A DNA stretch of 64,000 nt from Lachnospiraceae bacterium oral taxon 500 (GTDB lineage Bacteria > Bacillota > Clostridia > Lachnospirales > Vallitaleaceae): assembly GCA_002999035.1 (NCBI GenBank), contig CP027241.1, positions 561,001 to 625,000 of the forward strand, given 5' to 3'. The notes beneath the pieces were generated by a model that saw only the letters and a program-made list of their open reading frames with translations, searched no databases and was not told the origin of the DNA. Each line of letters opens with the position of its first letter. The stretch's first letter is position 1. Positions 53,368-61,842 of this stretch are shown here, piece after piece. Position numbers and translations under genes: made by a program.

Positions 53368-53440
53368 GGGTTATTAGCTCAGACGGTAGAGCACTTGACT
53401 TTTAATCAAGGTGTCCCGGGTTCGAGTCCCGGATAGCTCA
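53368..53440 (+). tRNA. tRNA-Lys(UUU)
   Basis: GGGTTAT pairs with ATAGCTC including two G-T pairs. The anticodon loop CTTTTAA between CTTGA and TCAAG reads TTT. CCA is not encoded. Confidence 0.95.
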
Positions 53441-53444
53441 TTTG

Positions 53445-53526
53445 GCGGATGTGGCGGAATTGGTAGACGCATCAGACTTAGGATCTGACGCCTCACGGCG
53501 TGGGGGTTCGAGTCCCTTCATCCGCA
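53445..53526 (+). tRNA. tRNA-Leu(UAG)
   Basis: GCGGATG pairs with CATCCGC. The loop CTTAGGA reads TAG. A long variable arm (CCTCACGGCGTGG region) marks it as type II. CCA is not encoded. Its last 17 bases are repeated twice downstream in a tandem array. Confidence 0.95.
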
Positions 53527-54052
53527 GGAAGCATAAAAACAAGACCTGTTAGGGTCTTTTTTTATGCTTTATTGCGTGAGGAAGGGGCTCGAACTGAGGC
53601 GTAAAGAAGCCGCCAGCGGCGGGTTCGAGCCGAGCGGCCTGATAGCCCGCTCTTTCTCCTGCCCTCTCTATTCCTTGCTCTCTCTTTTCCCTGACCACCC
53701 TATTCCTTCCCGGCGGGCGGTGGGAGTCCCTTCATCCGCAGGAAGCATAAAAACAAGACCCGAGAGGGTCTTTTTTTATGCTTTATTGCGTGAGGAAGGG
53801 GCTCGAACTGAGGCGTAAAGAACCCGCCAGCGGCGGATTCGAGCCGAGCGGCCTGATAGCCCTCTCTTTCTCCTGCCCTCTCTATTCCTCACTCTCTCTT
53901 TTCCCTGACCACCCTATTCCTTCCCGGCGGGCGGCGGGAGTCCCTTCATCCGCAGGAAGCATAAAAACAAGACCCGTTAGGGTCTTTTTTTATGCTTTAT
54001 TGCGTGAGGAAGGGGCTCGAACTGAGGCGTAAAGAAGCCGCCAGCGGCGGGT
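53510..54052. repeat. 214-bp tandem array that includes the 3' end of tRNA-Leu
   Basis: Two full units and one partial follow tRNA-Leu; GGAAGCATAAAAAC recurs at 53527, 53741 and 53955, exactly 214 bases apart. Each unit holds GAGTCCCTTCATCCGCA (tRNA 3' end), the terminator palindrome, and a second hairpin, GGCTCGAAC with GTTCGAGCC enclosing GCCGCC/GGCGG. The third unit breaks off at GGGTTC near 54052. Frames of 84 codons that run through the repeat are treated as artefacts. Confidence 0.9.
53531..53570. terminator. terminator of the tRNA operon
   Basis: AAGACCT and GGGTCTT pair around a GTTA loop, extended by GCATAAAAA with TTTTTTATGC, and a T7 run. Copies recur at about 53745 and 53959 with loops GAGA and GTTA and an intact stem. 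The palindrome can act in both directions, so it also serves the convergent gene at 54059. Confidence 0.9.
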
Positions 54053-54058
54053 TCTTTC

Positions 54059-54613
54059 TTATACTTTATACCCCAATTTCTCCATTAATTCGCTCGGTGA
54101 CGTTTTCAGTATTTGCTCCTCCGGTATACGCTCCGAGTACCTCCCGCTTTCCAGAATATCTTTGAGCAGGAAATTATCCAAAATCATATCCTGCCGAATC
54201 AAATCCCAGTTCGCTTTCTTCTTGAAAAATACTTTAAAAATCAGGAAGTTCATAATCGGCCCGATCACCGGTGTCTGCACGCCAAATGCTTCCGTATGGG
54301 AAAAGCTGCAGCCGCCGTCTGTCCGTTTTCCCTCAAAGGTTATAACGGCCGTTTTATTATCATTCTCGAACACAAATCGAAAATACCGATCATCTCGTTT
54401 GCTTTCTTTAATGCGCCCGGTTACATCATAATCAAGCCCCATAACCACCTCATGAAATCGGACTTTATCTCCTGTCTTAATGCCGCCGTCTAATAAATTG
54501 CAATGCAGATGCAGCGGACTCCATTTCACAAACTCTTCTTCAAAATTATCCGCCCAGCGACAAAGTTTTTCAAAAGGGGCAGCAATGCTGATTTGTTCAT
54601 TAAGTACAACCAT
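54059..54613 (-). CDS. SRPBCC-fold protein (polyketide cyclase/START-like), function unknown
   Basis: The protein of about 184 residues fits the SRPBCC ligand-binding fold: opening IAAPFEKLCRWADNFEEEF, then GDKVRFHEVVMGLDYDVTGR, a beta-rich core with RYFRFVFENDNKTAVITFE and a C-terminal helix. AAGGAGG lies six bases before the ATG at 54613; another ATG two codons earlier is possible. Longer in-frame starts upstream pass through promoter sequence. It is monocistronic; its 3' end abuts the 214-bp array. Ligand unknown. Confidence 0.7.
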   Translation of the reverse strand: MVVLNEQISIAAPFEKLCRWADNFEEEFVKWSPLHLHCNLLDGGIKTGDKVRFHEVVMGLDYDVTGRIKESKRDDRYFRFVFENDNKTAVITFEGKRTDGGCSFSHTEAFGVQTPVIGPIMNFLIFKVFFKKKANWDLIRQDMILDNFLLKDILESGRYSERIPEEQILKTSPSELMEKLGYKV

Positions 54614-54797
54614 ATTCATCCTCCTTGCTAAGTTAAACTTCTGTTGCAGCAAAAGCATCCGGCATCTGATGCCGCGATTTTCGCTCCTGTTCTTTTTCGT
54701 CCCCTGAACCGGCCTTTCCAAATAAGACGCCATTTTGATTGCCGTATTCTTCTGTCCTATTATAAAATTAGCCGGCAATACATTTTTTCATGTTTTT

Positions 54798-54827
54798 AGT
54801 ATAACATGTTCGGCAGCATAAGAACAA
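54798..54827 (-). promoter_or_regulatory. promoter of the SRPBCC gene
   Basis: On the minus strand TTGTTC, an 18-base spacer and TATACT. The -35 and spacer are not ideal. Confidence 0.45.
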
Positions 54828-55025
54828 GTATCTATTATACTTGTCGCATTTTGAACAGATACCGCCGCCTTTGCCTTGTTTAAAAATCCTTGAGCCGATT
54901 GCCGCCAAAAACACGCGCTGACGAATATTTGGGCAAGGAAAAATCCGCAGGATTTTCTCGCACTCACGCTCAAGTTATGATATAATGAATTAAAACCCGC
55001 ACACTCGCAAAAACAGGAGGAGACT

Positions 55026-56744
55026 ATGAGTTATCAAACACTGTATACCGAATGGCTGAATAACGACTACTTTGACGAAGCAACCCGGCAGGAATTGCTG
55101 GCCATCAAAGGGAACGAGCCGGAAATAGAAGACCGTTTTTACACTGATTTGGAGTTTGGCACCGGGGGGCTGCGCGGTATTTTAGGCGCCGGCACCAACC
55201 GGATGAATATTTACACCGTCCGCAAAGCAACGCAGGGACTGGCGAATTACATCTTAAAAACCGCCGGCGAAGCCGGTAAAAAGAAAGGCGTTGCCATTGC
55301 TCATGATTCCCGCCGGATGAGTCCGGAGTTTTGCCGGGAAGCGGCGCTGGTTTTAAATGCCAACGGCATCGCGTCCTATATCTTTAACGGTGTCCGCACT
55401 ACGCCGGAGCTGTCCTTCGCCGTCCGCAACCAGGGCTGCGCCGCCGGTATCGTCATTACTGCCTCGCACAATCCTTCCAATTATAATGGCTACAAAGTAT
55501 ACGGCGAGGACGGTGCTCAGGTGACTTATCCCCGCGATAAGGAAATCATTGATGAAGTCAATAAAATTACCGATTTTTCTATGATTAAGTATCAGCCGGC
55601 CCCCGGCGAACTGTATCATGTTTTTGGCGAGCAGGAAGATACCGATTACATTAATGCCATTAAAACACAAACGCTTGATCCGGCCGTGATTGCGGCTGAA
55701 AAAGACAAGCTGGTCATCGTTTACACCCCGCTGCACGGCACCGGCGGCCGGCCGGTACTGCGGGTTTTAAAAGAACTCGGCTACCAAAAGGTTTATCCTG
55801 TTGCCGAACAAATTGAGCCCAACGGCGAGTTTCCGACTATTTCCTATCCCAATCCGGAAGAAGAAAAAGCCTTTGAATATGCGAAACGGCTGGGACAGGA
55901 AAAAAATGCCGATTTACTGCTGGCGACCGACCCCGATTCCGACCGGTTGGGCATTATGGCAAAAACAGAGGATGGCAGCTATTTCCGCTTTACCGGCAAT
56001 ATGATTGCCCCGCTGCTTTTCGACTATATTTTAACCAAAAAGAAAGAACAAGGAACTTTACCGGCAAGCGGCGCTTTGATTTACAGCTTTGTTTCCACCA
56101 AAATCGCTAAAAAAATGGCCGAGCGCGAGCATTTAAAGGTCTTTGAAGTGCTGACCGGTTTTAAATACATCGGCGAGAAAATCAAAGAGTTTGAACAGGA
56201 TCACAGCTATGAATACCTGTTTGGCTTTGAAGAAAGCTACGGCTATCTAATCGGCACCCATGCCCGCGACAAGGACGCCGTTGTTTCGGCGATGCTGGTC
56301 TGCGAAATGGCTGCCTATTACAAAACGAAAGGTCTAAACTTAAAACAAGCCTTAGAAGCGCTTTACAGCCGCTATGGCTATTACCGGGAAGCAACGCTGC
56401 CGCTTAGTTTTCCGGGCGCCGAAGGCCGCAATAAGATGGCGGAACTGCTGGCTCGTTTCCGTCAAAACCCGCCGCAGGAAATTGACGGTCGCAAGGTACT
56501 GGAAATCCGCGATTATGAAAGCGGCCAGATTACCGACTGTCAAACCGGTCAAACCCGACCGACCGGCTTAGTTAAATCCGATGTTTTATACTATGTTTTA
56601 AGCGGCGATGCCTGGGTCTGCGTCCGTCCCTCCGGTACGGAACCGAAAATGAAACTTTATTACGGCGTTCAGGCTACGAGCTGGGATGCGGCCGAAGCCG
56701 CCGGTCAAAAGCTGGAGGCTGCTTTAATGCAAATGGTAAAATAA
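55026..56744 (+). CDS. pgcA: alpha-phosphoglucomutase/phosphomannomutase
   Basis: It interconverts hexose-1- and hexose-6-phosphates, feeding UDP-sugars or glycogen metabolism. The 572-residue protein has GTGGLRGILGAGTNRMN, the phosphoserine loop TASHNPSNYNGYKVYGED, the metal loop ATDPDSDRLGI, the sugar loop GFEESYGYLIG and the phosphate loop VRPSGTEPKMKLYYG. CAGGAGGAGACT precedes the ATG. manA follows after 128 bases on the same strand. Confidence 0.95.
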   Translation: MSYQTLYTEWLNNDYFDEATRQELLAIKGNEPEIEDRFYTDLEFGTGGLRGILGAGTNRMNIYTVRKATQGLANYILKTAGEAGKKKGVAIAHDSRRMSPEFCREAALVLNANGIASYIFNGVRTTPELSFAVRNQGCAAGIVITASHNPSNYNGYKVYGEDGAQVTYPRDKEIIDEVNKITDFSMIKYQPAPGELYHVFGEQEDTDYINAIKTQTLDPAVIAAEKDKLVIVYTPLHGTGGRPVLRVLKELGYQKVYPVAEQIEPNGEFPTISYPNPEEEKAFEYAKRLGQEKNADLLLATDPDSDRLGIMAKTEDGSYFRFTGNMIAPLLFDYILTKKKEQGTLPASGALIYSFVSTKIAKKMAEREHLKVFEVLTGFKYIGEKIKEFEQDHSYEYLFGFEESYGYLIGTHARDKDAVVSAMLVCEMAAYYKTKGLNLKQALEALYSRYGYYREATLPLSFPGAEGRNKMAELLARFRQNPPQEIDGRKVLEIRDYESGQITDCQTGQTRPTGLVKSDVLYYVLSGDAWVCVRPSGTEPKMKLYYGVQATSWDAAEAAGQKLEAALMQMVK

Positions 56745-56872
56745 ACGGCACTTTTCCCGCAGAATTGCCTGCCGGCGCGGAAAATGCAATTTTTTCTGCA
56801 CCGGCAGCCGCAGGACAAACTTTTTATGCTGCAAATATCGAATAAGCAAGCACGCAAGAAAGCAGGTACACT

Positions 56873-57805
56873 ATGATTTTTAAACTTTATCCGGCTCATA
56901 AGGATTATTTATGGGGCGGTACCCGCTTAAATGAGGAATTTTTCAAAAACCGAACCGGCATTGTGGCTGAAACCTGGGAACTGTCGGTTCATCCGGACGG
57001 CCCGTCCGTTATCACCGATTCCGGCACTGCCTATGACGGCAAAACGCTGACCGAATACTTAGCCGCCGAACCGCAGGCACTGGGCCAGCCGGGCGAACTG
57101 CCGATGTTAATTAAGTTTATTGATGCGGCCCAAGATTTGTCCATTCAGGTTCACCCCGACAACGATTACGCGCTGGCGCATGAAGGCCAATTCGGCAAAA
57201 CCGAATGTTGGTATGTACTGGACGCAGCCCCCGGTGCTTTTCTCTATTACGGAGTAAATCGTCCGCTCAGCCGGGAGGAATTTCGCCGGGTAATAGCGGA
57301 AAACACTTTATTGGATGTGCTGCGCCGCGTACCGGTCAAAAAAGGGGATTTTTTCTTTATTCCGGCCGGTACCATTCACGCTATCGGTGCGGGTATTTTA
57401 ATTGCCGAGATTCAGCAAAATTCGAATGTTACTTATCGGGTCTATGATTTTAACCGCAAGGATGCAAGCGGTAAACTGCGGGAGCTTCATATCGAACCGG
57501 CGATTGCCGTATCCGATTTAACCCCGGCGCAGGAGCATTTTGACTTTGGCGGTCATCTTTGTCAATGCCCTTATTTTACGGTTGACAAGATTATTGTTCG
57601 CAGTGCCCTCCACTATGACCCGCAAAGCTATCAAGGCCGGGCCAGTTTTCATTCCCTGCTGATTTTAGACGGTGTCGGAACTTTAACCGATGGCCAAAGT
57701 ACGCATCCCCTGCGCAAGGGCGACAGCTTCTTTGTCAGCGCCGATCACTCCGCTTACACCGTAGACGGCGACTTGACCATGCTGCTGACCACTTTAGGAA
57801 AATAA
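56873..57805 (+). CDS. manA: mannose-6-phosphate isomerase, class I
   Basis: It converts mannose-6-P and fructose-6-P. The 310-residue cupin has YLWGGTRLNEEFFKN, GIVAETWELSVHPDGPS, the zinc motif IQVHPDNDYALAHEGQFGKT, FFIPAGTIHAIGAG and YRVYDFNRKD. It is the short Firmicutes type. A weak AGGT site precedes the ATG. It lies after pgcA and before a nested hairpin element. Confidence 0.95.
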   Translation: MIFKLYPAHKDYLWGGTRLNEEFFKNRTGIVAETWELSVHPDGPSVITDSGTAYDGKTLTEYLAAEPQALGQPGELPMLIKFIDAAQDLSIQVHPDNDYALAHEGQFGKTECWYVLDAAPGAFLYYGVNRPLSREEFRRVIAENTLLDVLRRVPVKKGDFFFIPAGTIHAIGAGILIAEIQQNSNVTYRVYDFNRKDASGKLRELHIEPAIAVSDLTPAQEHFDFGGHLCQCPYFTVDKIIVRSALHYDPQSYQGRASFHSLLILDGVGTLTDGQSTHPLRKGDSFFVSADHSAYTVDGDLTMLLTTLGK

Positions 57806-57828
57806 AACCGCGATTTTATTGCAATAAA

Positions 57829-57932
57829 AAGGAGTTGTTGCATTTTCAGATTTTTACACAAGATTCAGGAAAAATCTTTGCGATCCATCGCCATCTCTTG
57901 TGTAGAATCTGTATTTTGCAACAGCCCCTTTT
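57829..57932. terminator. second copy of the long nested hairpin element, shared by convergent genes
   Basis: GGAGTTGTTGCA pairs with TGCAACAGCCCC with one mismatch and one G-T, and ACACAAGAT with ATCTCTTGTGT inside. It resembles 33450-33553 closely. T-runs occur on both sides, so it can end both manA and the sulfatase-like gene. Confidence 0.7.
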
Positions 57933-57943
57933 CTTTTTATCCC

Positions 57944-59935
57944 TTATTCATATCTCTGAAAATACCCCAAATGCTCGGCAACATAACGAAGGCACTCCTG
58001 CATCAAAGCTTCGTCCCTGATCTCCTCACCGGCCGGTGTCCGCAGGCTGCAGCTATATTCCGCCAGACTGACTCTGGCGTCCTTTTGCACGGCCTCTTTA
58101 GTCTCAAAGAAAAATACCATATCTTCATTGCGTAAAGCAATTTTATAAGTATCGCCCGGATAAATGGACTCGCTGACCGTAAACTTTCTTTTTTCGTTGC
58201 CGCCGAAAAAGACCGGCAGAACCGACCGGCGACCGGTCAAATCAACCGAAAAGCCCGCTAATTTTCCTAAAATCGGCAAGTAATCCACGCTGGAAATATA
58301 TTCCGGGCAAACCCCCGGCTGTATGTCCGCTCCCTTAATCAGCAGCGGCACTTTGGTCCGCTCATCCGCTAAAAAGAAACCGCCGTTCGGAACCAAATAC
58401 CCCTGCCCGTGATCGGAAAACAAGGTAACTAAAATATCCTCCGGCGCAAAGGTTTCGTTTAAATAATCAAACAAAAAGCCCAAATAGCGGTCAACATAGC
58501 GCATTTGCTCCTGATACCGTCGTTTTTTATTGCCATTAAACTGCTGCTTAACCGAAGTGCTGCCGGTTGCCCGTTCGTCCTGAAGCTCGGACAGTGTCAG
58601 GCGTGCCTGCACATCAAACGGCAGCTTATAATTATCAGTAATATCGTGGAGCTCCCCGATATTGATATAAACATACTGATTGCTTTCTTTCAGCCCATCC
58701 ATATGATTAATTGCCTCGGAAATGACCTGCTTAATATCCATTACTTCCCCGTACACGCCAGAAAGTACCCGGTCAAAGCCGCGAACATAGCCATAGTCAG
58801 GATTCGTCCGCCAGTCGCCGTCAATCTTGGCCGTTGTATATCCGGCCCGTTTTAAGCACTCGCCCAGCACCTCTACATTCTCCGGCAAACGATAATCCAC
58901 TTCAGGATAAAACATCTTATGATCAACGGTGTATTGACCGGAAAAATATCCTGCCATGCTGGGATACGTCCATTCACTCGTGGAATAAAAATTAGTGCAG
59001 CGGATTCCGGCGGCAAAATAGCGGTAAGTTTTCGGCATCGACTCGGCAAAACCATTTTCCTCCAAAAAGGTCTGTGACAATCCATCCACAAAAATTGTTA
59101 AAATCAGCTTTTTACGCCCCGGCTTTGCCGTCAGCGGCATAGGCTGACCAACCACAATCTGCATTCCCTCCTCGCCACTGATTTCAAGATCTCGGTCGGC
59201 CGGATAACAATGAAAAACATTACAAGCCTGATACATTTGAAATCGTTCCTGTTCGCATTTTATTTCAAAGTTCCCCGTTCGCCGAACCAAAACCGGTACG
59301 AGAGACTGCTCCCCGATTTCTACCTTGACCGAATTCCCCTGTGTCAGCACCTTTCTGAGTTCAGCCTGATCATACGGAATATTCCTCTCTGCCGAAAGAA
59401 TGCCCAAACGATTATAACCGGCAATATAATATTCCGAATTGGTCTTCAATCGTACGCCTACCGTCTTTTCTTCCGCGTACGACCATGGATTGATTAACCG
59501 CTGTCCAAACAAATCATCCATTCCCTGCTGCAATTTTCTCATTTTCAGACGAAGTTCTTCAATTTCTTTATCCGTCGCCTGCTGTGCCTGCAACTCCATT
59601 TTCAACTTTATCCGTTTTAATTCCGAACTGTCTAACTGATCGGTTTCTATCAAACACAGTCGGGCAAAATATTCATAAGCCTGATAAAAATCGCCGACAA
59701 TTTCATAGAGCACGCCTAAATTATATAAAAAATCCAGCATATAGGGATTCTTTTTCAGCCCCTCGTGCAGCAGCCCAATCCCCCGCTCGATTTCACCAAT
59801 CAGCATATAATAAGTGGCTTTCATTGATACAACATCTAAATCAAAGGGCTTTACCCGTTCATAAGCCTCAATCTCCGGCAAAAGCCCCTCGACTACGCCC
59901 TGACTTAAGCTTTCCTGAATTTCCTGCTTGTTCAT
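57944..59935 (-). CDS. TPR protein with sulfatase/phosphotransferase-like domain
   Basis: The 663-residue protein has TPR-like helices at about 30-105 (MLDFLYNLGVLYEIVGDFYQ), a coiled coil at about 108-145 (ELRLKMRKLQQGMDDL), and a C-terminal alkaline phosphatase/sulfatase-fold domain from about 285: TIFVDGLSQTFLEENG with the metal Asp, YSTSEWTYPSMAGYFSG in the nucleophile region, LFSDHGQGYLVPNGG, and CPEYISSVDYLPILGKLAG. No signal peptide or membrane helix is visible, unlike LTA synthases. Its ATG overlaps licCA by four bases. It may act on a phosphocholine-bearing precursor; this is inference. Confidence 0.85.
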   Translation of the reverse strand: MNKQEIQESLSQGVVEGLLPEIEAYERVKPFDLDVVSMKATYYMLIGEIERGIGLLHEGLKKNPYMLDFLYNLGVLYEIVGDFYQAYEYFARLCLIETDQLDSSELKRIKLKMELQAQQATDKEIEELRLKMRKLQQGMDDLFGQRLINPWSYAEEKTVGVRLKTNSEYYIAGYNRLGILSAERNIPYDQAELRKVLTQGNSVKVEIGEQSLVPVLVRRTGNFEIKCEQERFQMYQACNVFHCYPADRDLEISGEEGMQIVVGQPMPLTAKPGRKKLILTIFVDGLSQTFLEENGFAESMPKTYRYFAAGIRCTNFYSTSEWTYPSMAGYFSGQYTVDHKMFYPEVDYRLPENVEVLGECLKRAGYTTAKIDGDWRTNPDYGYVRGFDRVLSGVYGEVMDIKQVISEAINHMDGLKESNQYVYINIGELHDITDNYKLPFDVQARLTLSELQDERATGSTSVKQQFNGNKKRRYQEQMRYVDRYLGFLFDYLNETFAPEDILVTLFSDHGQGYLVPNGGFFLADERTKVPLLIKGADIQPGVCPEYISSVDYLPILGKLAGFSVDLTGRRSVLPVFFGGNEKRKFTVSESIYPGDTYKIALRNEDMVFFFETKEAVQKDARVSLAEYSCSLRTPAGEEIRDEALMQECLRYVAEHLGYFQRYE

Positions 59936-61545
59936 TTTTTATCCTCTTTTCCGGTGAAAAATCCCATTTCAGCCAATTTTTTAATATAAATCTGCGAATA
60001 CCCATAGACCTTAGCTGCATAGTCCTCATGAAAAACATAGCCCTGGCCCTCTTTATATTTCGCCCATAAACTCCAGTAAAGCCCGCAGACTGCCGCGTAA
60101 CCGTACAGTTTTATTTCCTCCCTGATCAATAATTTCCTGCCCAAATACAACTCTGCCAGTTTTTTCAAATCTGCCGCATCATAGCCCGGCGAAATAATAA
60201 AGACCGCCAAATCCATCATCGGATCGGACATAGCCGCATACTCCCAGTCAATCAACCGGATTTCACCGTCTTTTAAAACCAACACATTTTGCTCGACAAA
60301 GTCAATATGACAAAGCACCGGGCAAAAATCTACCGTTTCCAAGTATTCGGCAATCCGAACAACTGAATCCCTAACCGCTTCATAATCCGGCCAAAAAGAA
60401 ACCTGCGCCACCCGGCACCGTTTTTCATAAGCTAAAATCTCTGCTTTCGGATAAAAAATCCGTTCAATCCGTATTCCGCTATTATGCACCTCTTTTAACC
60501 TTTGCAGCGCCTTTTTGACTTCCGCTGCCCATTCCCACTGCAAAATCTTGGAATTCTCTTCATAAACCGTGATCTTAATCCCGCTTTCCGGGTCAAAGTA
60601 CACGACCCGATCGGTGATATTCTTATCTTTTAGAGCTTCATACACCAAATATTCATTTTTTCGGCTGATAAACGCACTGCTGCCGACTCCCGGCAGTCGC
60701 AAAACATAGCGAACTCCCTTAACCCGAAACAGGAAAGAAGAATTGGTCATTCCCAGCTTTTGCTCCCGGATATCGGTAATCTCGCTTTCTCTGATCTGAA
60801 AAACTTCTGCAATTCGCTCTAAAACAGGATTCCCGGAATGCTCTCGATAGCGTGGGTCAAAGGCTCGCAAATCTTCCAAACTTTCCAGTTCCAAGACCGC
60901 CTGCTCCCTTTCCTCATGGATATAAAACTCCAATTCCCGGGTATGACGAAGCAATACTTCTTCCCACAGCCAGCTATGGCTGCTCGGGTTTTCATATTCC
61001 CGTTCCAGTATCCGGCAAAAATCAGGAACTACTTCCCGGCTGAAAAAGACCGCACCATACATATAGGGCTGTCCACCCGCCGCCTGCTTTTGCACCTCTA
61101 CGATCCGTCCGCTTTCATCCGTCCGCAGCCCCCATTCGGCTTTGGCAGTTTGGCTGCGCACCGCGCAGTACCAGCTCTTATCGGTTTCCTGCCCTTTAAA
61201 AATATTTTCCGGATAATAATTATCCGCCGAGAGAAGGTAAGTATCGCCCAAATACTGTCTGACCAAATACAAACTGGCAATATTATTTTGACTTTCATAA
61301 TTCGGATTGTAAATACAGGTCACAATTCCGGTGTATTTTTCCTGTAAAAAATCAAACTGCTCCGCCAGATACCCCGTTACAATCAGGATTTTTTTAATTC
61401 CCACTGCCAAAAGCTGCCTGATTTGGCGCTCGACCATAGTTTCGCCCCGCACTTCAATCAGCCCCTTGGGTTTTTCATAGGTCAGAGGAATCATCCGGCT
61501 GCCCATTCCGGCCGCTAAAATGATGGCATTTTCCACTGTTCGCAT
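59932..61545 (-). CDS. CTP:phosphocholine cytidylyltransferase-choline kinase fusion (LicC-LicA)
   Basis: One 537-residue protein joins two steps of CDP-choline formation. Residues about 1-230 are a nucleotidyltransferase: AIILAAGMGSRMIPLTYEKP with the NTP loop, and LLSADNYYPENIF. Residues about 245-530 are an aminoglycoside/choline kinase-like domain: TNSSFLFRVKGVRYVLRLPG, CHIDFVEQNVLV (Brenner motif) and IRLIDWEYAAMSDPMMDLAV. The ATG at 61545 follows AAAAGGGAATAAA. It is first of the two-gene operon with the sulfatase-like protein. Product: CDP-choline for decorating surface glycans, as in lic systems. Confidence 0.9.
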   Translation of the reverse strand: MRTVENAIILAAGMGSRMIPLTYEKPKGLIEVRGETMVERQIRQLLAVGIKKILIVTGYLAEQFDFLQEKYTGIVTCIYNPNYESQNNIASLYLVRQYLGDTYLLSADNYYPENIFKGQETDKSWYCAVRSQTAKAEWGLRTDESGRIVEVQKQAAGGQPYMYGAVFFSREVVPDFCRILEREYENPSSHSWLWEEVLLRHTRELEFYIHEEREQAVLELESLEDLRAFDPRYREHSGNPVLERIAEVFQIRESEITDIREQKLGMTNSSFLFRVKGVRYVLRLPGVGSSAFISRKNEYLVYEALKDKNITDRVVYFDPESGIKITVYEENSKILQWEWAAEVKKALQRLKEVHNSGIRIERIFYPKAEILAYEKRCRVAQVSFWPDYEAVRDSVVRIAEYLETVDFCPVLCHIDFVEQNVLVLKDGEIRLIDWEYAAMSDPMMDLAVFIISPGYDAADLKKLAELYLGRKLLIREEIKLYGYAAVCGLYWSLWAKYKEGQGYVFHEDYAAKVYGYSQIYIKKLAEMGFFTGKEDKK

Positions 61546-61573
61546 TTTTATTCCCTTTTCCTGTGCCAATCAT

Positions 61574-61672
61574 CTCAACTTTCCCCTAATCGAAGTGCTG
61601 TGCACTTCTGCCCGGGCGGGCGATCTGCCTAAAAAAGTCTGTTCTAATTTTGCGGAACATGGGAAAGTTGAG
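61574..61672. repeat. 99-bp MITE-like element with perfect 12-bp terminal inverted repeats
   Basis: CTCAACTTTCCC at 61574-61585 and GGGAAAGTTGAG at 61661-61672 are exact inverted repeats. The inside has GAAGTG/CACTTC pairing and GCCCGGGCGGGCGATCTGCC. Related to 32452-32778. No frame of note. Confidence 0.8.
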
Positions 61673-61686
61673 TTATCATTTTTATA

Positions 61687-61743
61687 AAAAAGGCTTGAAC
61701 ATCAGTCAATCCCCATTATAGTACCGACATAGCAAGCCTTTTT
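61687..61743. terminator. long-loop terminator after the GH13 gene
   Basis: AAAAAGGCTTG and CAAGCCTTTTT are perfect 11-bp complements around a 35-base loop. T-runs exist on both strands. It is about 100 bases after the GH13 stop on the minus strand. Confidence 0.65.
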
Positions 61744-61778
61744 ATTAAGCCTATTCTTTTTTTCTCAATTATTCGCGC

Positions 61779-61842
61779 TGCCCGGGCGGGCGACCTGCCT
61801 AAAAAGACCGTTCCGGTTTTGCAGAACAGGGGACAGTTGAAC
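61779..61842. repeat. right-hand fragment of the AACTCAACTT-family repeat
   Basis: GCCCGGGCGGGCGACCTGCC, then GTTTTGCAGAACAGGGGACA and GTTGA match the right half of 61574-61672 with changes. It ends at the GH13 stop codon, which it probably supplies or overlaps. Confidence 0.6.

Noticed and set aside
53564-54032. Two 84-codon plus-strand frames with nearly identical protein sequences after the tRNA operon
   Set aside because: They lie wholly in the 214-bp tandem array, run through the terminator and tRNA 3' copies, and lack a ribosome site. They are alike only because the DNA is repeated.
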